Assembly: GCA_011046405.1 (NCBI GenBank) | Contig: DSAR01000103.1 | Span: 1-18,617 of the forward strand | Origin: Chloroflexota bacterium | GTDB taxonomy: Bacteria > Chloroflexota > Anaerolineae > B4-G1 | Length of the DNA stretch: 18,617 bases | Direction: 5' to 3' | Part shown: in pieces, positions 1 to 7,374 of the stretch | Layout of the letters: every line of letters begins with the position of its first letter | Position numbering within the stretch: the stretch's first letter is position 1 | Notes under the pieces: generated by a model | Told to the model about the DNA's origin: nothing | The model's input: only the letters and a program-made list of their open reading frames with translations | The model's database searches: none | Made by a program: the position numbers and the translations under genes

Positions 1-482
1 TGAAATGTTTCAATCCCTCGGTCGGGATTCTGTGTTTTCGGACCCTGACGGGCTATTTATACAGTATGTTATCAGATGAGTTTCAATCCCTCGGTCGGGA
101 TTCTGTGTTTTCGGACGTTGCAATACCCAGGTGAACGTTACACCAAGTCTAAGTTTCAATCCCTCGGTCGGGATTCTGTGTTTTCGGACTGGGAATCCCC
201 TTATTAACGTTAACCTATGAAGATATGTTTCAATCCCTCGGTCGGGATTCTGTGTTTTCGGACGTCGGTAAGTTCCTACAGTTCAGAGATCACAATGAAG
301 TTTCAATCCCTCGGTCGGGATTCTGTGTTTTCGGACAAAGGGCGCTTTTCGTCAAAAGTCACACCATATTCAGTTTCAATCCCTCGGTCGGGATTCTGTG
401 TTTTCGGACTCAATTAGGAATATCGGACACTGCCAAAATTGCTAAGTTTCAATCCCTCGGTCGGGATTCTGTGTTTTCGGAC
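1..482 (-). CRISPR. CRISPR array, 7 repeats in view, continues past left edge
   Basis: Seven identical 37-bp repeats lie at 7-43, 80-116, 153-189, 227-263, 300-336, 373-409 and 446-482. The six whole spacers are 36, 36, 37, 36, 36 and 36 bp; bases 1-6 are the end of a further spacer. On the minus strand the repeat starts GTCCGAAAACAC and ends GGATTGAAAC. It contains a 6-bp stem AATCCC/GGGATT around the loop GACCGA. The ATTGAAAC end is the usual 5' handle left on crRNA by Cas6, so the array is most likely transcribed leftward. That places the leader and newest spacers at the right end, next to cas2. The repeats show no decay in this stretch, as expected near a leader. Spacer targets cannot be told from sequence alone. 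Confidence 0.98.
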
Positions 483-844
483 GCTCACACCCTGGGGGCA
501 AAAACGTGTCGTTTTCCTACAAGCTCTTTCAAATCAGCATCTTTTTCCATCAAACAATCGGCCATTTGAACACCTAAATCGACGTGCTTTTTGCCCCGAA
601 AAATCTCCCGCGAGCACCTGGGTTTAACGGCGTTTGAATCCACCCGCTCAAGAATCGGTCCTGGGGCCGGTAAAACCCTCATTCCCCTAAAGAGGCGTCT
701 CGCAAGCAAATTTCCCCTACATCTAGGGGGGTCTCTTGCCCATTTGCCGTTTGCGAGCGGGTCCTGGGCCAGGCGGGGGTGCTTCGCCGCTCGCAAGTCA
801 GCAAGCCAATAAAAAAGCGCCCGTTTACACGCGCTCACACGCGC
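483..844 (-). promoter_or_regulatory. CRISPR leader / cas2-array intergenic region
   Basis: This is a 362-bp gene-free stretch between the cas2 stop and the first repeat. By repeat orientation it should hold the array promoter and the leader sequence read by Cas1-Cas2 during spacer integration. The half nearest the array is richer in A and T, with runs of AAAAA and TTTTT, than the half nearest cas2. I see no convincing -35/-10 pair on the minus strand. A nested inverted repeat is listed separately. The only open frames are short, lack good ribosome sites and resemble nothing I know. Confidence 0.6.
699..757. repeat. nested inverted repeat in the leader region
   Basis: CCCCTA (714-719) pairs perfectly with TAGGGG (724-729) around the loop CATC. 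Outside it, CTCGCAA plus CAAAT (699-711) pairs imperfectly with ATTTG plus TTGCGAG (742-757). CTCGCAAG occurs once more near 790. No T-run follows the stem on either strand, so it does not look like an intrinsic terminator. A protein-binding site or an RNA structure in the leader transcript are both possible; neither is shown. Confidence 0.45.
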
Positions 845-1141
845 TCACACGATGAAGACCGCCTTCTCGGCCGGTTTCTCCGATCCCACCGTCTCCACCT
901 TGGCCATGCACCCGGCGCATAGCGGGTAAAAACGCACGCTGTCCGCATCCGGATCCAGAATCTTGTCCAGTTTGCCGCGCAGAGCCAAAAACTCCTTGGC
1001 CGAGAGATGACATTCAAACAAACTGTACTGAGTCCACGCCCCAAAGCCGCATAATGTCTTATGCACCTTCGTCCGCCGCCGGTCGCTGGAGATGTCGTAA
1101 GCGATGACGTAGAGCGTGCGCCGGGGATTGCCTCGCCTCAT
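845..1141 (-). CDS. cas2: Cas2, CRISPR adaptation protein
   Basis: A 98-residue protein of normal Cas2 length. It has the first ferredoxin-like strand TLYVIAYDIS with the conserved aspartate at residue 16, followed by the basic RRRTKVHK helix start. QYSLFECHLS forms the next strand, and PLCAGCMAKVETVG lies near the C terminus. Cas2 dimers bridge two Cas1 dimers in the spacer-integration complex. The gene starts 15 bp after the cas1 stop, with no strong ribosome site of its own, so translation is probably coupled to cas1. The residues before TLYVIAYD (MRRGNPRR) are a little longer than usual, but no better start is visible. The stop codon falls inside the tandem duplication GCGCTCACAC at 831-850. 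Confidence 0.95.
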   Translation of the reverse strand: MRRGNPRRTLYVIAYDISSDRRRTKVHKTLCGFGAWTQYSLFECHLSAKEFLALRGKLDKILDPDADSVRFYPLCAGCMAKVETVGSEKPAEKAVFIV

Positions 1142-1156
1142 TGCGTCAGCTTGCCA

Positions 1157-2224
1157 CTATCTTACCATGAACGGCTTAAATTGGCGAATCTCGTCCGTTA
1201 ACCACTTGGCGACCAGGCGCACCTCCAGCTCCAGGCTGCGCCGGTAGGTCGCCTGGTAGCCAAAGACCGGATGGCGAATGGACGTATCTAACCGCTCCTC
1301 GAACTTGCTGAGGAAGGTGCGCCGCCCATCCTCGCCCAGACGCCAGGCGCCCAACTCGTCCTCGAAATCGTCCGCGCTCAACATGCGGTTGTTCAACAGC
1401 GTCAACACCACCGAATCCACCACCAGGGGACGAAAAGGTTCCATTACGTCCAGCGCCAGGGCCGGTTTCCCAAATTGAGAGGAGTGCAGGAAACCCACGT
1501 AGGGGTCCAAACCGACGATGCTGACGGCCGAGGCGACCTGGTTCATCAACAGGACGTAGCCGAAGGATAGCAGGGCGTTGACGGGATCGCGCGGGGGGCG
1601 CTTCGTCCGGCGTTCGAAATGCCACGCGCCCTTCAACAGACGCCCGAAGACGCCGAAATAGAAGGCCGTTCCCGCTCCCTCCAGGCCCAGGAGCGTGCCG
1701 ATGTCGCTATCTGCCTGGGGCTGGGATGGATCGGGCGGCGCAACGATCTGGCCCGGATCCATCTCGTCCACCTGATCCAGCACCCCCTTGATCGACTCGG
1801 CCGCCCGGGCGATGGCGAGATCGTCCCGCTTGCGGTTCGCCCGCAGTAACGTCGTCCGCATGTTGGCCAACTTCCCCCGGACGAAAGTTTGCGCGAGGGC
1901 GAAGGCCCTCGCCGGGTCGTTGTGGGCCCGGTGTTGCGCCAGCCGGATCAGGCTGTTCTTGCCCAGCGGCGGTGCCAACCGGCCCTGGAAACGCCCGTAG
2001 TAGGAGCAAAAGCAGACGTCCGCCTGCTGAGCCAACAGCGCGGCCAGCGCCGGGCTGGTCAGGGTCGCGTCGCCGCAGACGACGACCTGGGTTACCTTCA
2101 TCAGCGGGACGCGGACCTTGCGCTTTTCGGTGCCCCGTTCCTCGTCGGCTGGGATATGGACCATCAGGGTGTCGCCGTCTTTCTTGACCAGCGAGCGGGG
2201 TTCCGTCAGGTATAAGGTTGCCAT
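1157..2224 (-). CDS. cas1: Cas1, CRISPR integrase
   Basis: A 355-residue Cas1, the metal-dependent integrase that inserts spacers at the leader end of the array together with Cas2. The N terminus MATLYLTEPRS matches the usual Cas1 opening. The catalytic set is visible: Glu182 in LEGAGTAFYF, His247 in GFLHSSQFGKP, and Asp259/Glu262 in ALALDVMEPFRP. Start choice: this ATG has GGGAGG five bases upstream. An in-frame ATG at 2254 touches the cas4 stop (TGATG) and would add ten residues, but its ribosome site is weaker. The frame stays open through cas4, so a 450-residue version would be an artefact. An acidic, proline-rich segment at about residues 150-175, just before the catalytic glutamate, looks like an insertion relative to a typical Cas1. 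Confidence 0.97.
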   Translation of the reverse strand: MATLYLTEPRSLVKKDGDTLMVHIPADEERGTEKRKVRVPLMKVTQVVVCGDATLTSPALAALLAQQADVCFCSYYGRFQGRLAPPLGKNSLIRLAQHRAHNDPARAFALAQTFVRGKLANMRTTLLRANRKRDDLAIARAAESIKGVLDQVDEMDPGQIVAPPDPSQPQADSDIGTLLGLEGAGTAFYFGVFGRLLKGAWHFERRTKRPPRDPVNALLSFGYVLLMNQVASAVSIVGLDPYVGFLHSSQFGKPALALDVMEPFRPLVVDSVVLTLLNNRMLSADDFEDELGAWRLGEDGRRTFLSKFEERLDTSIRHPVFGYQATYRRSLELEVRLVAKWLTDEIRQFKPFMVR

Positions 2225-2229
2225 GCCAT

Positions 2230-2235
2230 CCTCCC
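2230..2235 (-). promoter_or_regulatory. ribosome binding site deciding the cas1 start
   Basis: GGGAGG on the minus strand, five bases before the ATG at 2224. It favours the MATLYLTEP start over the upstream ATG at 2254, which overlaps the cas4 stop codon by one base. Confidence 0.6.
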
Positions 2236-2253
2236 AGGTTTGTAATTGTGCCA

Positions 2254-2844
2254 TCAGTCGGACTCCCGCATCAGCATCAGCACCTCGCGGGGCAGGCAGA
2301 TTTCCTCCAGCGAGCAATCGTGGCACTTGGCCCGGTGATCCAGCGGCGGGGGGATCCGGCCGATCTGCAAGAGCTGGAAGGCCCGCGCGATGGTCTCCTC
2401 GGTGCGGGTTCGCAGCGCCGGCGTCATCTCCACCGTCACCCGGCGCCGCGAGCGCCAATAGAAGATCTCGCCCCGGGTCACAGACCCCCGCGTCCGTTCC
2501 TCCAAGCACATCGCCTGGGCGCAGAGCTGGATCTGGTCGTTGGCCCAGCGTCCCTTCCGCCCCCGTTTGTATTCTATCGGGACCATCTCTCCCGCCCGCT
2601 CCTCCACCACGTCGGCGAAACCGGCCACCCGCAGCCGGTCAGACCACAAGTAGACCCGGCGGTGGATGATGGTATCCCCGTCCCGTTCGGTTCCACCCCC
2701 GTGGGCCTTCTCGTGTTGCTGGATACCCTCGAGGACCGCCGCGTTGATTGCCATCTCGCCGTGGACGTACATCAGCCAGAAACGCCGCTCGCAGTAGGTC
2801 AACTGGTTCAGCATCGAGATCGGCAAATAGTCAGGTATTTCCAT
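2254..2844 (-). CDS. cas4: Cas4, Fe-S RecB-like adaptation nuclease
   Basis: A 196-residue Cas4, which trims prespacer ends and sets PAM choice and orientation during adaptation. Four cysteines sit where a 4Fe-4S cluster is expected: Cys18 in LTYCERRFWL, and Cys174, Cys177 and Cys183 in CHDCSLEEIC. The RecB-type nuclease residues are His44 (QQHEKAH), Asp78 (GFADVV), and Glu91 and Lys93 (PIEYKRG). Each expected active-site position is present, so the enzyme looks functional. The gene overlaps the end of cas6 by 14 bp and runs directly into cas1, which suggests one transcript and coupled translation. The presence of Cas4 suits a type I-D adaptation module. Confidence 0.95.
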   Translation of the reverse strand: MEIPDYLPISMLNQLTYCERRFWLMYVHGEMAINAAVLEGIQQHEKAHGGGTERDGDTIIHRRVYLWSDRLRVAGFADVVEERAGEMVPIEYKRGRKGRWANDQIQLCAQAMCLEERTRGSVTRGEIFYWRSRRRVTVEMTPALRTRTEETIARAFQLLQIGRIPPPLDHRAKCHDCSLEEICLPREVLMLMRESD

Positions 2845-3697
2845 CGGTTGTTCTCACCCGGCGACATTGGCCCATCCCCATCGTCGTCTTCATCCCGACG
2901 CCGGTGTAGAAGGCCAGGTCGGCCAGGCCGTTGAGTTGGCAGCGGATTGCCTCGTCGTCCGCCATCAACCCGTACGTCACGCGCCCCACGAAACCCACCT
3001 GCATTGAGCGGCGGAACTTAAGCATCTGGGTGTTGACGTGTTCCAGCCGCTTGATGACCACGTGTTCGTCAAGATAGGCCCGCTGCGCTTTCCGGTCCAC
3101 GTACATCTGTGGTGGGGCCAGGTCGTTCCACGAGCGGGCCAGGCTGCCGAAGACGGTCTCGGGCAGGGGCAGGACCATCACCTTCTTGCCCCAGTCCTTC
3201 TGCCCGAAACCGAAAGCGGTCGGTGAGACAAATTCGAACGTGATCTCCGGTTCTGGACGAGCCTCCATCGCCAACCGGGCCCACGAGGTATACCCGGCCC
3301 AGGGATGGCTCTCGGGGGTGGCGAGGATCTCCTTGATCAAAAGCAACGCCCGGCCCAGGCGGATGACGGGCCGTCCCTGGTCGTGCAAAAAGCGGGCCAT
3401 GAAATGCTCGAAGATGGGCGGGTAGAGGACGGTGAAGCGCAGGAAGTAGTCCCGCGCCGGCGAAAGGCGGATGCGGCCATCGTGTGCGTCCCCGGTGTTC
3501 AGCAGGGGAGAGACGGTAAAGGGCCGCGACGGCATATCGGGTATGTGCAGCACCTCGGCCAGGGCGGCGTCGGACTCGCGCACCGTCTTGAGGAAGGCCG
3601 CGTGGGCCTGGTGCCCCATCGTGGCGCGGACCGTCGCCTCGCGCGTGGGTGTGAGTTTGAGGATGATCGAGTGCAGGGTGTCGGATTGTGATTGCAT
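2831..3697 (-). CDS. cas6: Cas6, CRISPR RNA-processing endoribonuclease
   Basis: A 288-residue RAMP-fold protein in the Cas6 slot beside cas4. The C-terminal glycine-rich loop GVGMKTTMGMGQCR is the Cas6 hallmark. His29 and His32 in MGHQAHAAFL are candidates for the catalytic histidine by position. Cas6 cuts the repeat RNA below the hairpin, leaving the ATTGAAAC-type handle. The start is chosen at the ATG preceded by AAGGAGGAGATA; the frame is open for another 25 codons upstream but without a comparable ribosome site. This is the only pre-crRNA processing enzyme in the window, so it presumably supplies both effector complexes. A 137-bp gap upstream separates it from cas3', so cas6-cas4-cas1-cas2 may be a second transcript. 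Confidence 0.9.
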   Translation of the reverse strand: MQSQSDTLHSIILKLTPTREATVRATMGHQAHAAFLKTVRESDAALAEVLHIPDMPSRPFTVSPLLNTGDAHDGRIRLSPARDYFLRFTVLYPPIFEHFMARFLHDQGRPVIRLGRALLLIKEILATPESHPWAGYTSWARLAMEARPEPEITFEFVSPTAFGFGQKDWGKKVMVLPLPETVFGSLARSWNDLAPPQMYVDRKAQRAYLDEHVVIKRLEHVNTQMLKFRRSMQVGFVGRVTYGLMADDEAIRCQLNGLADLAFYTGVGMKTTMGMGQCRRVRTTDGNT

Positions 3698-3834
3698 TAT
3701 CTCCTCCTTGTTTGCTACACTGTAGGGGCGCGACTCCGTGCCCGTCCGACTCCGTGCTCCGCACTCGCCCAATTATCGGCCATCTAACGGGTGACCACGG
3801 AGGGATATCCCCTACGTTATGAACTTAAATGAAC
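3698..3834. repeat. cas3'-cas6 intergenic region with inverted and tandem repeats
   Basis: This 137-bp gap holds no gene. GTAGGGG (3722-3728) and CCCCTAC (3809-3815) are inverted copies. Each is followed inward, after a few bases, by CTCCGTG on the appropriate strand, so the region resembles a worn palindromic element. GGGATATCCC is a perfect palindrome next to the right arm, and CTACACTGTAG one at the left arm. Inside, CGACTCCGTGC occurs twice. At the right edge TGAACTTAAA is repeated in tandem (3820-3829 and 3830-3839), and the second copy contains the cas3' stop. I see no clear promoter or terminator. Confidence 0.5.
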
Positions 3835-6159
3835 TTAAAGGATGATCGCCTCGGTCTTGAGCCGGTCTTTCATGTAGAAGTAACCCAGGAGCTCGGCGTG
3901 GGCCTGGAAGGCCTGGGTGCCCAGGAATATGCGATACCCCTCGTCAGATCCCCCATCAGGGAATTCGACGGTCAGGCGGCGCGAATAGAGGGACGTTCCC
4001 TTGAACTTCCCGTAAACCACGCCGCCATCCGCGGGCGTGATTCCCAGCACGGTCACGTACCGCTCGGAGAAAACCCGGGCGATGCGCGGATCCAGGGGGT
4101 ACGTATCGCCCCCTTGCTCCCGGGCGATCAGGCGCAGGCCTTGCAAGGCGACCGGCCGGCGACACACCCGTTCGTCGAACTCGGCGCGCGGCCAACCGCT
4201 TTCGTAGCCCAGGGCCAGCGTCAACCGGGGATCGCGCCAGTCCTCAATGGCGCCATAGAGGTCGCCCTTCAGATCGGTCGGGCCAAACTGGCGCACGAAT
4301 TCCCGTCGCCCCTCTAACCAGTTGATCCAGTAGTTGCTCACCAGGTGTATCAGGTCGTAGGCGTTGACCGTCTCACTGGAAAGGAGGTGACGCTTGTCGT
4401 AGACCACGGCCGTCGGCCCCTGGAAGGCGTCCCGGAAGGAGAACAGCGACTGCGTGAGGTGCACCTGGCCCTCGACGAACTCGCGCAACCGGCGCTTTTC
4501 ATCTTCTCGTTCCAGCAGGGACGCCAGGTGCGGTTCCAGATCGGCCGGTTCGTAGACGACGTCCTCCCGCCACTTGATCCAGTCGGCCACCTGGATAGCG
4601 GTCTCCCGGTTCAGGGACATCCGTTTCCCGTTATCGTGCAGCCACTGCTGGCGCTTCCAATGTTTCCAGAAGAAGTTCCGCAGGGTCCAGGACGGTTTCT
4701 GGCTCGCGGGGGCAAAGACCTCGCGCACCCGCTCGTACAGGGCATCGACCTGTTGGTGTAGGTGTTCGGGCATCATGCGCTTCACCTGGTAGATGGGATA
4801 GAAACACTCGGTGATGGCGTGGGTGCGGATGTAGTGGTAGAGCGACTGCTTGGGCGGCAGGGATTCGACCCGCCCGACGAGCGTGGCGAACTCGGCCCGG
4901 GAGAGCGTCTCCCCCGCGTGTTCGGCCAGGGCCCGGTAGGCCTCGTCGCCCAGGATAGCCACGGCCCGGCTGGCCCCATCCTGCTGGCGTTTGCCCAGGA
5001 TGCGTCCGGCGCGTCCCAGGCGCTGGAGCAGTTCGTCGCCATAGCGGGCGTCGCAGGCGAGGAAGTCGATGTTTTGCCGCGCCTTGTTCAACTTCTTGAA
5101 GTTGTAGCCGATGTCCACCGTGGGCGTCGCCAGGATCAGGGGCCGGCCGGTGGCCTGGATGCGCCCTTCCTCCGGCTCGGGACCGGTGATGCGGCCCATG
5201 CGCGTCTCCCCGATGGTGCGGCGCAGGGCGGCGTAACAGGCGTTGATCCGCCACAGGGCGCTGCTGATCAAGGCCCCATCCTCGCCGTCGTCCAACCATT
5301 GGGCCAACGTCTGCCGATGCTCGGCCGCCCAATCCTGGATTTGCCCGGCGATCAACGTCACCTCCAGGGGTGTCAGCACGGGGGTGGTGGCGTAATCGGT
5401 GCTGGCTTCCGGCTCGGTGTGGGGCGCGACCAGGGTCCAGCGCTCGTCGAAGACCCGGTTCAGGTACGTCTCCACGTGGGGATTGGGCGTCGCCGAGAGC
5501 AGGCAAATCCGGCGCCCATCCTGGAAGTAACCGAACTGCTGGGAGATGACGAAGAAGAACAGGAAGTTCGCCAACTGCTTGCTGTCGTAGTAATGAAACT
5601 CGTCGATGACCACGTAATCGAAGGCCGTGAGGAACTTCTGGAAGACGTTGCGTTGGTCGTGGGACCCGTAGCGGAAGTACAGGGCGTAGTAGAAGATGTC
5701 GGGGTTGACCACCAGCACGATGGGCCGCTTTTGATGCTCGCCCGGCGAGATGCCCAGTGCCTCGGCGTAGGTGAGGGGATTCTGGATCAGCCGCTGGAGC
5801 GTCTCGCCGGGGCGCTGGCCTTCCATCACCTGCCGCAATAGCGAGGCGTGCACCTCGGCCACCAGGAAGTCGAGCCGGTGCTTTTCCACGAATGCGCGGA
5901 CGTCCTCGGCGTGCTGGTGGAGCAGGGCGTTGGTCGGCGCGATGAAGAGCACGTGCTGGCCCTGCCCGTCGAGATCGAAGAGATGGAGCAGGCTGGCCAC
6001 CGTCTTGCCGGTGCCGGTGTTGTAGGCGTTGACCACCAGGTCGTGCGCTTGTAACGCCCGGTGCGTGCGCCACTGGTGGTAGAGCGGCGCGTGTTCCAGG
6101 CCCCAGGGGTTCTCGGGGGCCAGTTTTTCGGATTGGGGTTGTAGGTGAATGGTGGTCAC
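3835..6159 (-). CDS. cas3: Cas3' helicase of type I-D kind, no HD domain
   Basis: A 774-residue superfamily 2 helicase. Motifs in order: TGTGKT (Walker A, residues 48-53), DEFH (Walker B, 186-189), SAT (222-224), TPTVDIGYNF (motif V, 345-354) and QRLGRAGR (motif VI, 379-386). NPDIFYY before the DEFH box is typical of the type I-D helicases. No HD nuclease is fused to it. In type I-D the HD domain sits in Cas10d, so this lack is expected. The role is ATP-driven unwinding of target DNA after Cascade-like recognition. The start is GTG with GGGAGG eight bases upstream; GTGA overlaps the stop of the preceding RAMP gene. The helicase gene is thus translationally tied to the type III module, not to csc2/csc1. 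Confidence 0.9.
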   Translation of the reverse strand: MTTIHLQPQSEKLAPENPWGLEHAPLYHQWRTHRALQAHDLVVNAYNTGTGKTVASLLHLFDLDGQGQHVLFIAPTNALLHQHAEDVRAFVEKHRLDFLVAEVHASLLRQVMEGQRPGETLQRLIQNPLTYAEALGISPGEHQKRPIVLVVNPDIFYYALYFRYGSHDQRNVFQKFLTAFDYVVIDEFHYYDSKQLANFLFFFVISQQFGYFQDGRRICLLSATPNPHVETYLNRVFDERWTLVAPHTEPEASTDYATTPVLTPLEVTLIAGQIQDWAAEHRQTLAQWLDDGEDGALISSALWRINACYAALRRTIGETRMGRITGPEPEEGRIQATGRPLILATPTVDIGYNFKKLNKARQNIDFLACDARYGDELLQRLGRAGRILGKRQQDGASRAVAILGDEAYRALAEHAGETLSRAEFATLVGRVESLPPKQSLYHYIRTHAITECFYPIYQVKRMMPEHLHQQVDALYERVREVFAPASQKPSWTLRNFFWKHWKRQQWLHDNGKRMSLNRETAIQVADWIKWREDVVYEPADLEPHLASLLEREDEKRRLREFVEGQVHLTQSLFSFRDAFQGPTAVVYDKRHLLSSETVNAYDLIHLVSNYWINWLEGRREFVRQFGPTDLKGDLYGAIEDWRDPRLTLALGYESGWPRAEFDERVCRRPVALQGLRLIAREQGGDTYPLDPRIARVFSERYVTVLGITPADGGVVYGKFKGTSLYSRRLTVEFPDGGSDEGYRIFLGTQAFQAHAELLGYFYMKDRLKTEAIIL

Positions 6160-6974
6160 GCGGCGGCCTCCCAGATACCCAGGGGGCCAACACGAATGTG
6201 TACATCCCGCTGGACCCTAGCTCCTGGCATGTACGTGATGACGGCGCTCGCCAGGCGCCAGGTACGGCCGCTGGCGCTGTTGTCGCGTTCCCAGCCGGTT
6301 ATAGGCTCCAGCGCCCCCTCGATGTGGGGGACGGCTTTGGCCCCGTTGGTGTCCACAGCCAGGGTGTGGGCTGTGATGGTTTCTCCGGCCCGGACGACGT
6401 GTGTTGGTTCGGATGGCTTGCCGGGCAGCGAAAGGTCGGTTTCTAACTGCATCCGCCCCCAGCCATAACCACGCTCGCCGCCCAGTTGGAGGCGCTGAAG
6501 CGCTTTTTTCCAAGCGGACAGATCAGCGGGCAGCGCTTCCCGAACCCACAGGTTGCCCAACAGATAAACGGGACGTCGTCCATCATCACGTGCAGTCGGA
6601 GCGATGAATTCGGTTTCCCGCAGGCTGCCGTCCAGCGCCGCCGCGCGGTCGTAATCCAGGGCTGTACCAGCATAACTATCCAGCAAGAGATAGTCGAAAT
6701 CGTCGTGTTTCCACGGGAGATATGGCTCGCGGCCATCCAGGGAGGGCCATAGATAGCCGCAGCACACATGCTGTCGCACCAGGTCGCCGATGCATTGGTA
6801 TGCGCTGCCCCGGCTGCCGTCGTATTCGTCGCGGGTGATACGGGCGGTGAGGGCGGCCCATAGATTTTTCCCGGGCACGTAGCGCCGGGTCTGCATCAGA
6901 TTGCTCACCTTGCGGTAGCCGACGTGCAGTGGGCTGAGCAAGCGAAATTTTAGACGATAATGCGTCCAGGCCAT
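6156..6974 (-). CDS. RAMP protein, probable Cas5-like (Cmr3 slot) subunit
   Basis: A 272-residue RAMP-fold protein. The N-terminal strand LKFRLLSPLHVGY is followed by YVPGKNLWAALTARI, which matches the RAMP pattern of a strand, then PGxxLxxAL. The glycine-rich loop LGGERGYGWGRM is at residues 164-175, shorter and more Cas5/Csx10-like than the loops of Cmr1, Cmr4 and Cmr6. Since those subunits and Cmr5 are recognisable elsewhere in the module, this one most likely fills the Cas5 (Cmr3) place and holds the crRNA handle. That assignment is by elimination. The ATG lies one base after the cmr5 stop and its ribosome site GGAGGG is inside the cmr5 end. The stop overlaps the cas3' GTG start. A Cas7-type identity remains possible. 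Confidence 0.65.
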   Translation of the reverse strand: MAWTHYRLKFRLLSPLHVGYRKVSNLMQTRRYVPGKNLWAALTARITRDEYDGSRGSAYQCIGDLVRQHVCCGYLWPSLDGREPYLPWKHDDFDYLLLDSYAGTALDYDRAAALDGSLRETEFIAPTARDDGRRPVYLLGNLWVREALPADLSAWKKALQRLQLGGERGYGWGRMQLETDLSLPGKPSEPTHVVRAGETITAHTLAVDTNGAKAVPHIEGALEPITGWERDNSASGRTWRLASAVITYMPGARVQRDVHIRVGPLGIWEAAA

Positions 6975-6975
6975 A

Positions 6976-7374
6976 TTACCCTCCGGCGGCTTTGGCCCCG
7001 TAACGGGCATAGATCAGCGTCTGTTCGTACAGATCGTGCACCAGCAGCATCAGGTCCAGATCATTCAGTACGTGATCGCTAAAAAAACTGAGCGCAGTTT
7101 GGGCGTCATCGTCATCGTCGGGCGCTCGATCAAAAGCGGGCAACGCTACGAGAGCCTGAAAAAGTTGAGCGCGGATAACCGGCGCGGCCTTGGCCTCATC
7201 GCTGCTGCGGGAGAAAAGGAAGAGCATACAGGCATAGACACCCTGCTCCTGAAGCACACCCAGCGTTTTGGTCGCCAGGCGCTCTAGCGTCTTGGCGTCG
7301 TTCGTCTGTTCGACAATTTTCTGTGCCCGTTCAGCGGCGATTTTATCGAGGTTGAGGATGGTTTTTGCGGTCAT
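6976..7374 (-). CDS. cmr5: Cmr5-like small subunit (Cas11)
   Basis: A 132-residue, mostly helical protein of Cmr5 size between cmr4 and another RAMP gene. It opens with the KIAAERAQKIVEQ helix, then LATKTLGVLQEQGVYACMLFLFS, which matches the Cmr5 pattern of an AxxA helix followed by a long apolar helix. An acidic run of five aspartates lies in the middle. Cmr5 subunits line the inner filament of type III-B/C complexes alongside Cmr4. The ATG overlaps the cmr4 stop as ATGA and is preceded by GGAGGTGCAGCG. The open frame extends upstream through cmr4, but that extension is a shadow. Assignment rests on size, helicity and position; there is no catalytic motif to confirm it. Confidence 0.8.
   Translation of the reverse strand: MTAKTILNLDKIAAERAQKIVEQTNDAKTLERLATKTLGVLQEQGVYACMLFLFSRSSDEAKAAPVIRAQLFQALVALPAFDRAPDDDDDAQTALSFFSDHVLNDLDLMLLVHDLYEQTLIYARYGAKAAGG

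Noticed and set aside
485..573. Short minus-strand frame ending MADCLMEKDADLKELVGKR... next to the array
   Set aside because: The composition looks protein-like, but it is only 26 codons with a poor ribosome site and lies in the leader. The 117-codon version has no ribosome site and no family resemblance.
217..627. Three overlapping plus-strand open frames with repeated FNPSVG or FQSLGRDSVF segments
   Set aside because: They are translations of the CRISPR repeats; the repeat unit reads through without stops in these frames.
714..731. Hairpin read as an intrinsic terminator
   Set aside because: No run of T follows the stem on either strand, and the stem is only six base pairs.
2225..2509. 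N-terminal extension giving a 450-residue Cas1
   Set aside because: The extension is the shadow of cas4 in another frame; the SD-supported ATG at 2224 gives the standard Cas1 N terminus.
4762..5841. 359-codon plus-strand frame opposite cas3'
   Set aside because: Antisense shadow with valine, glycine and leucine bias; no family features and no ribosome site.
4631..6205. 524-codon minus-strand frame inside cas3'
   Set aside because: Arginine-, proline- and glycine-rich shadow of cas3' in a high-GC region; the helicase motifs are all in the other frame.
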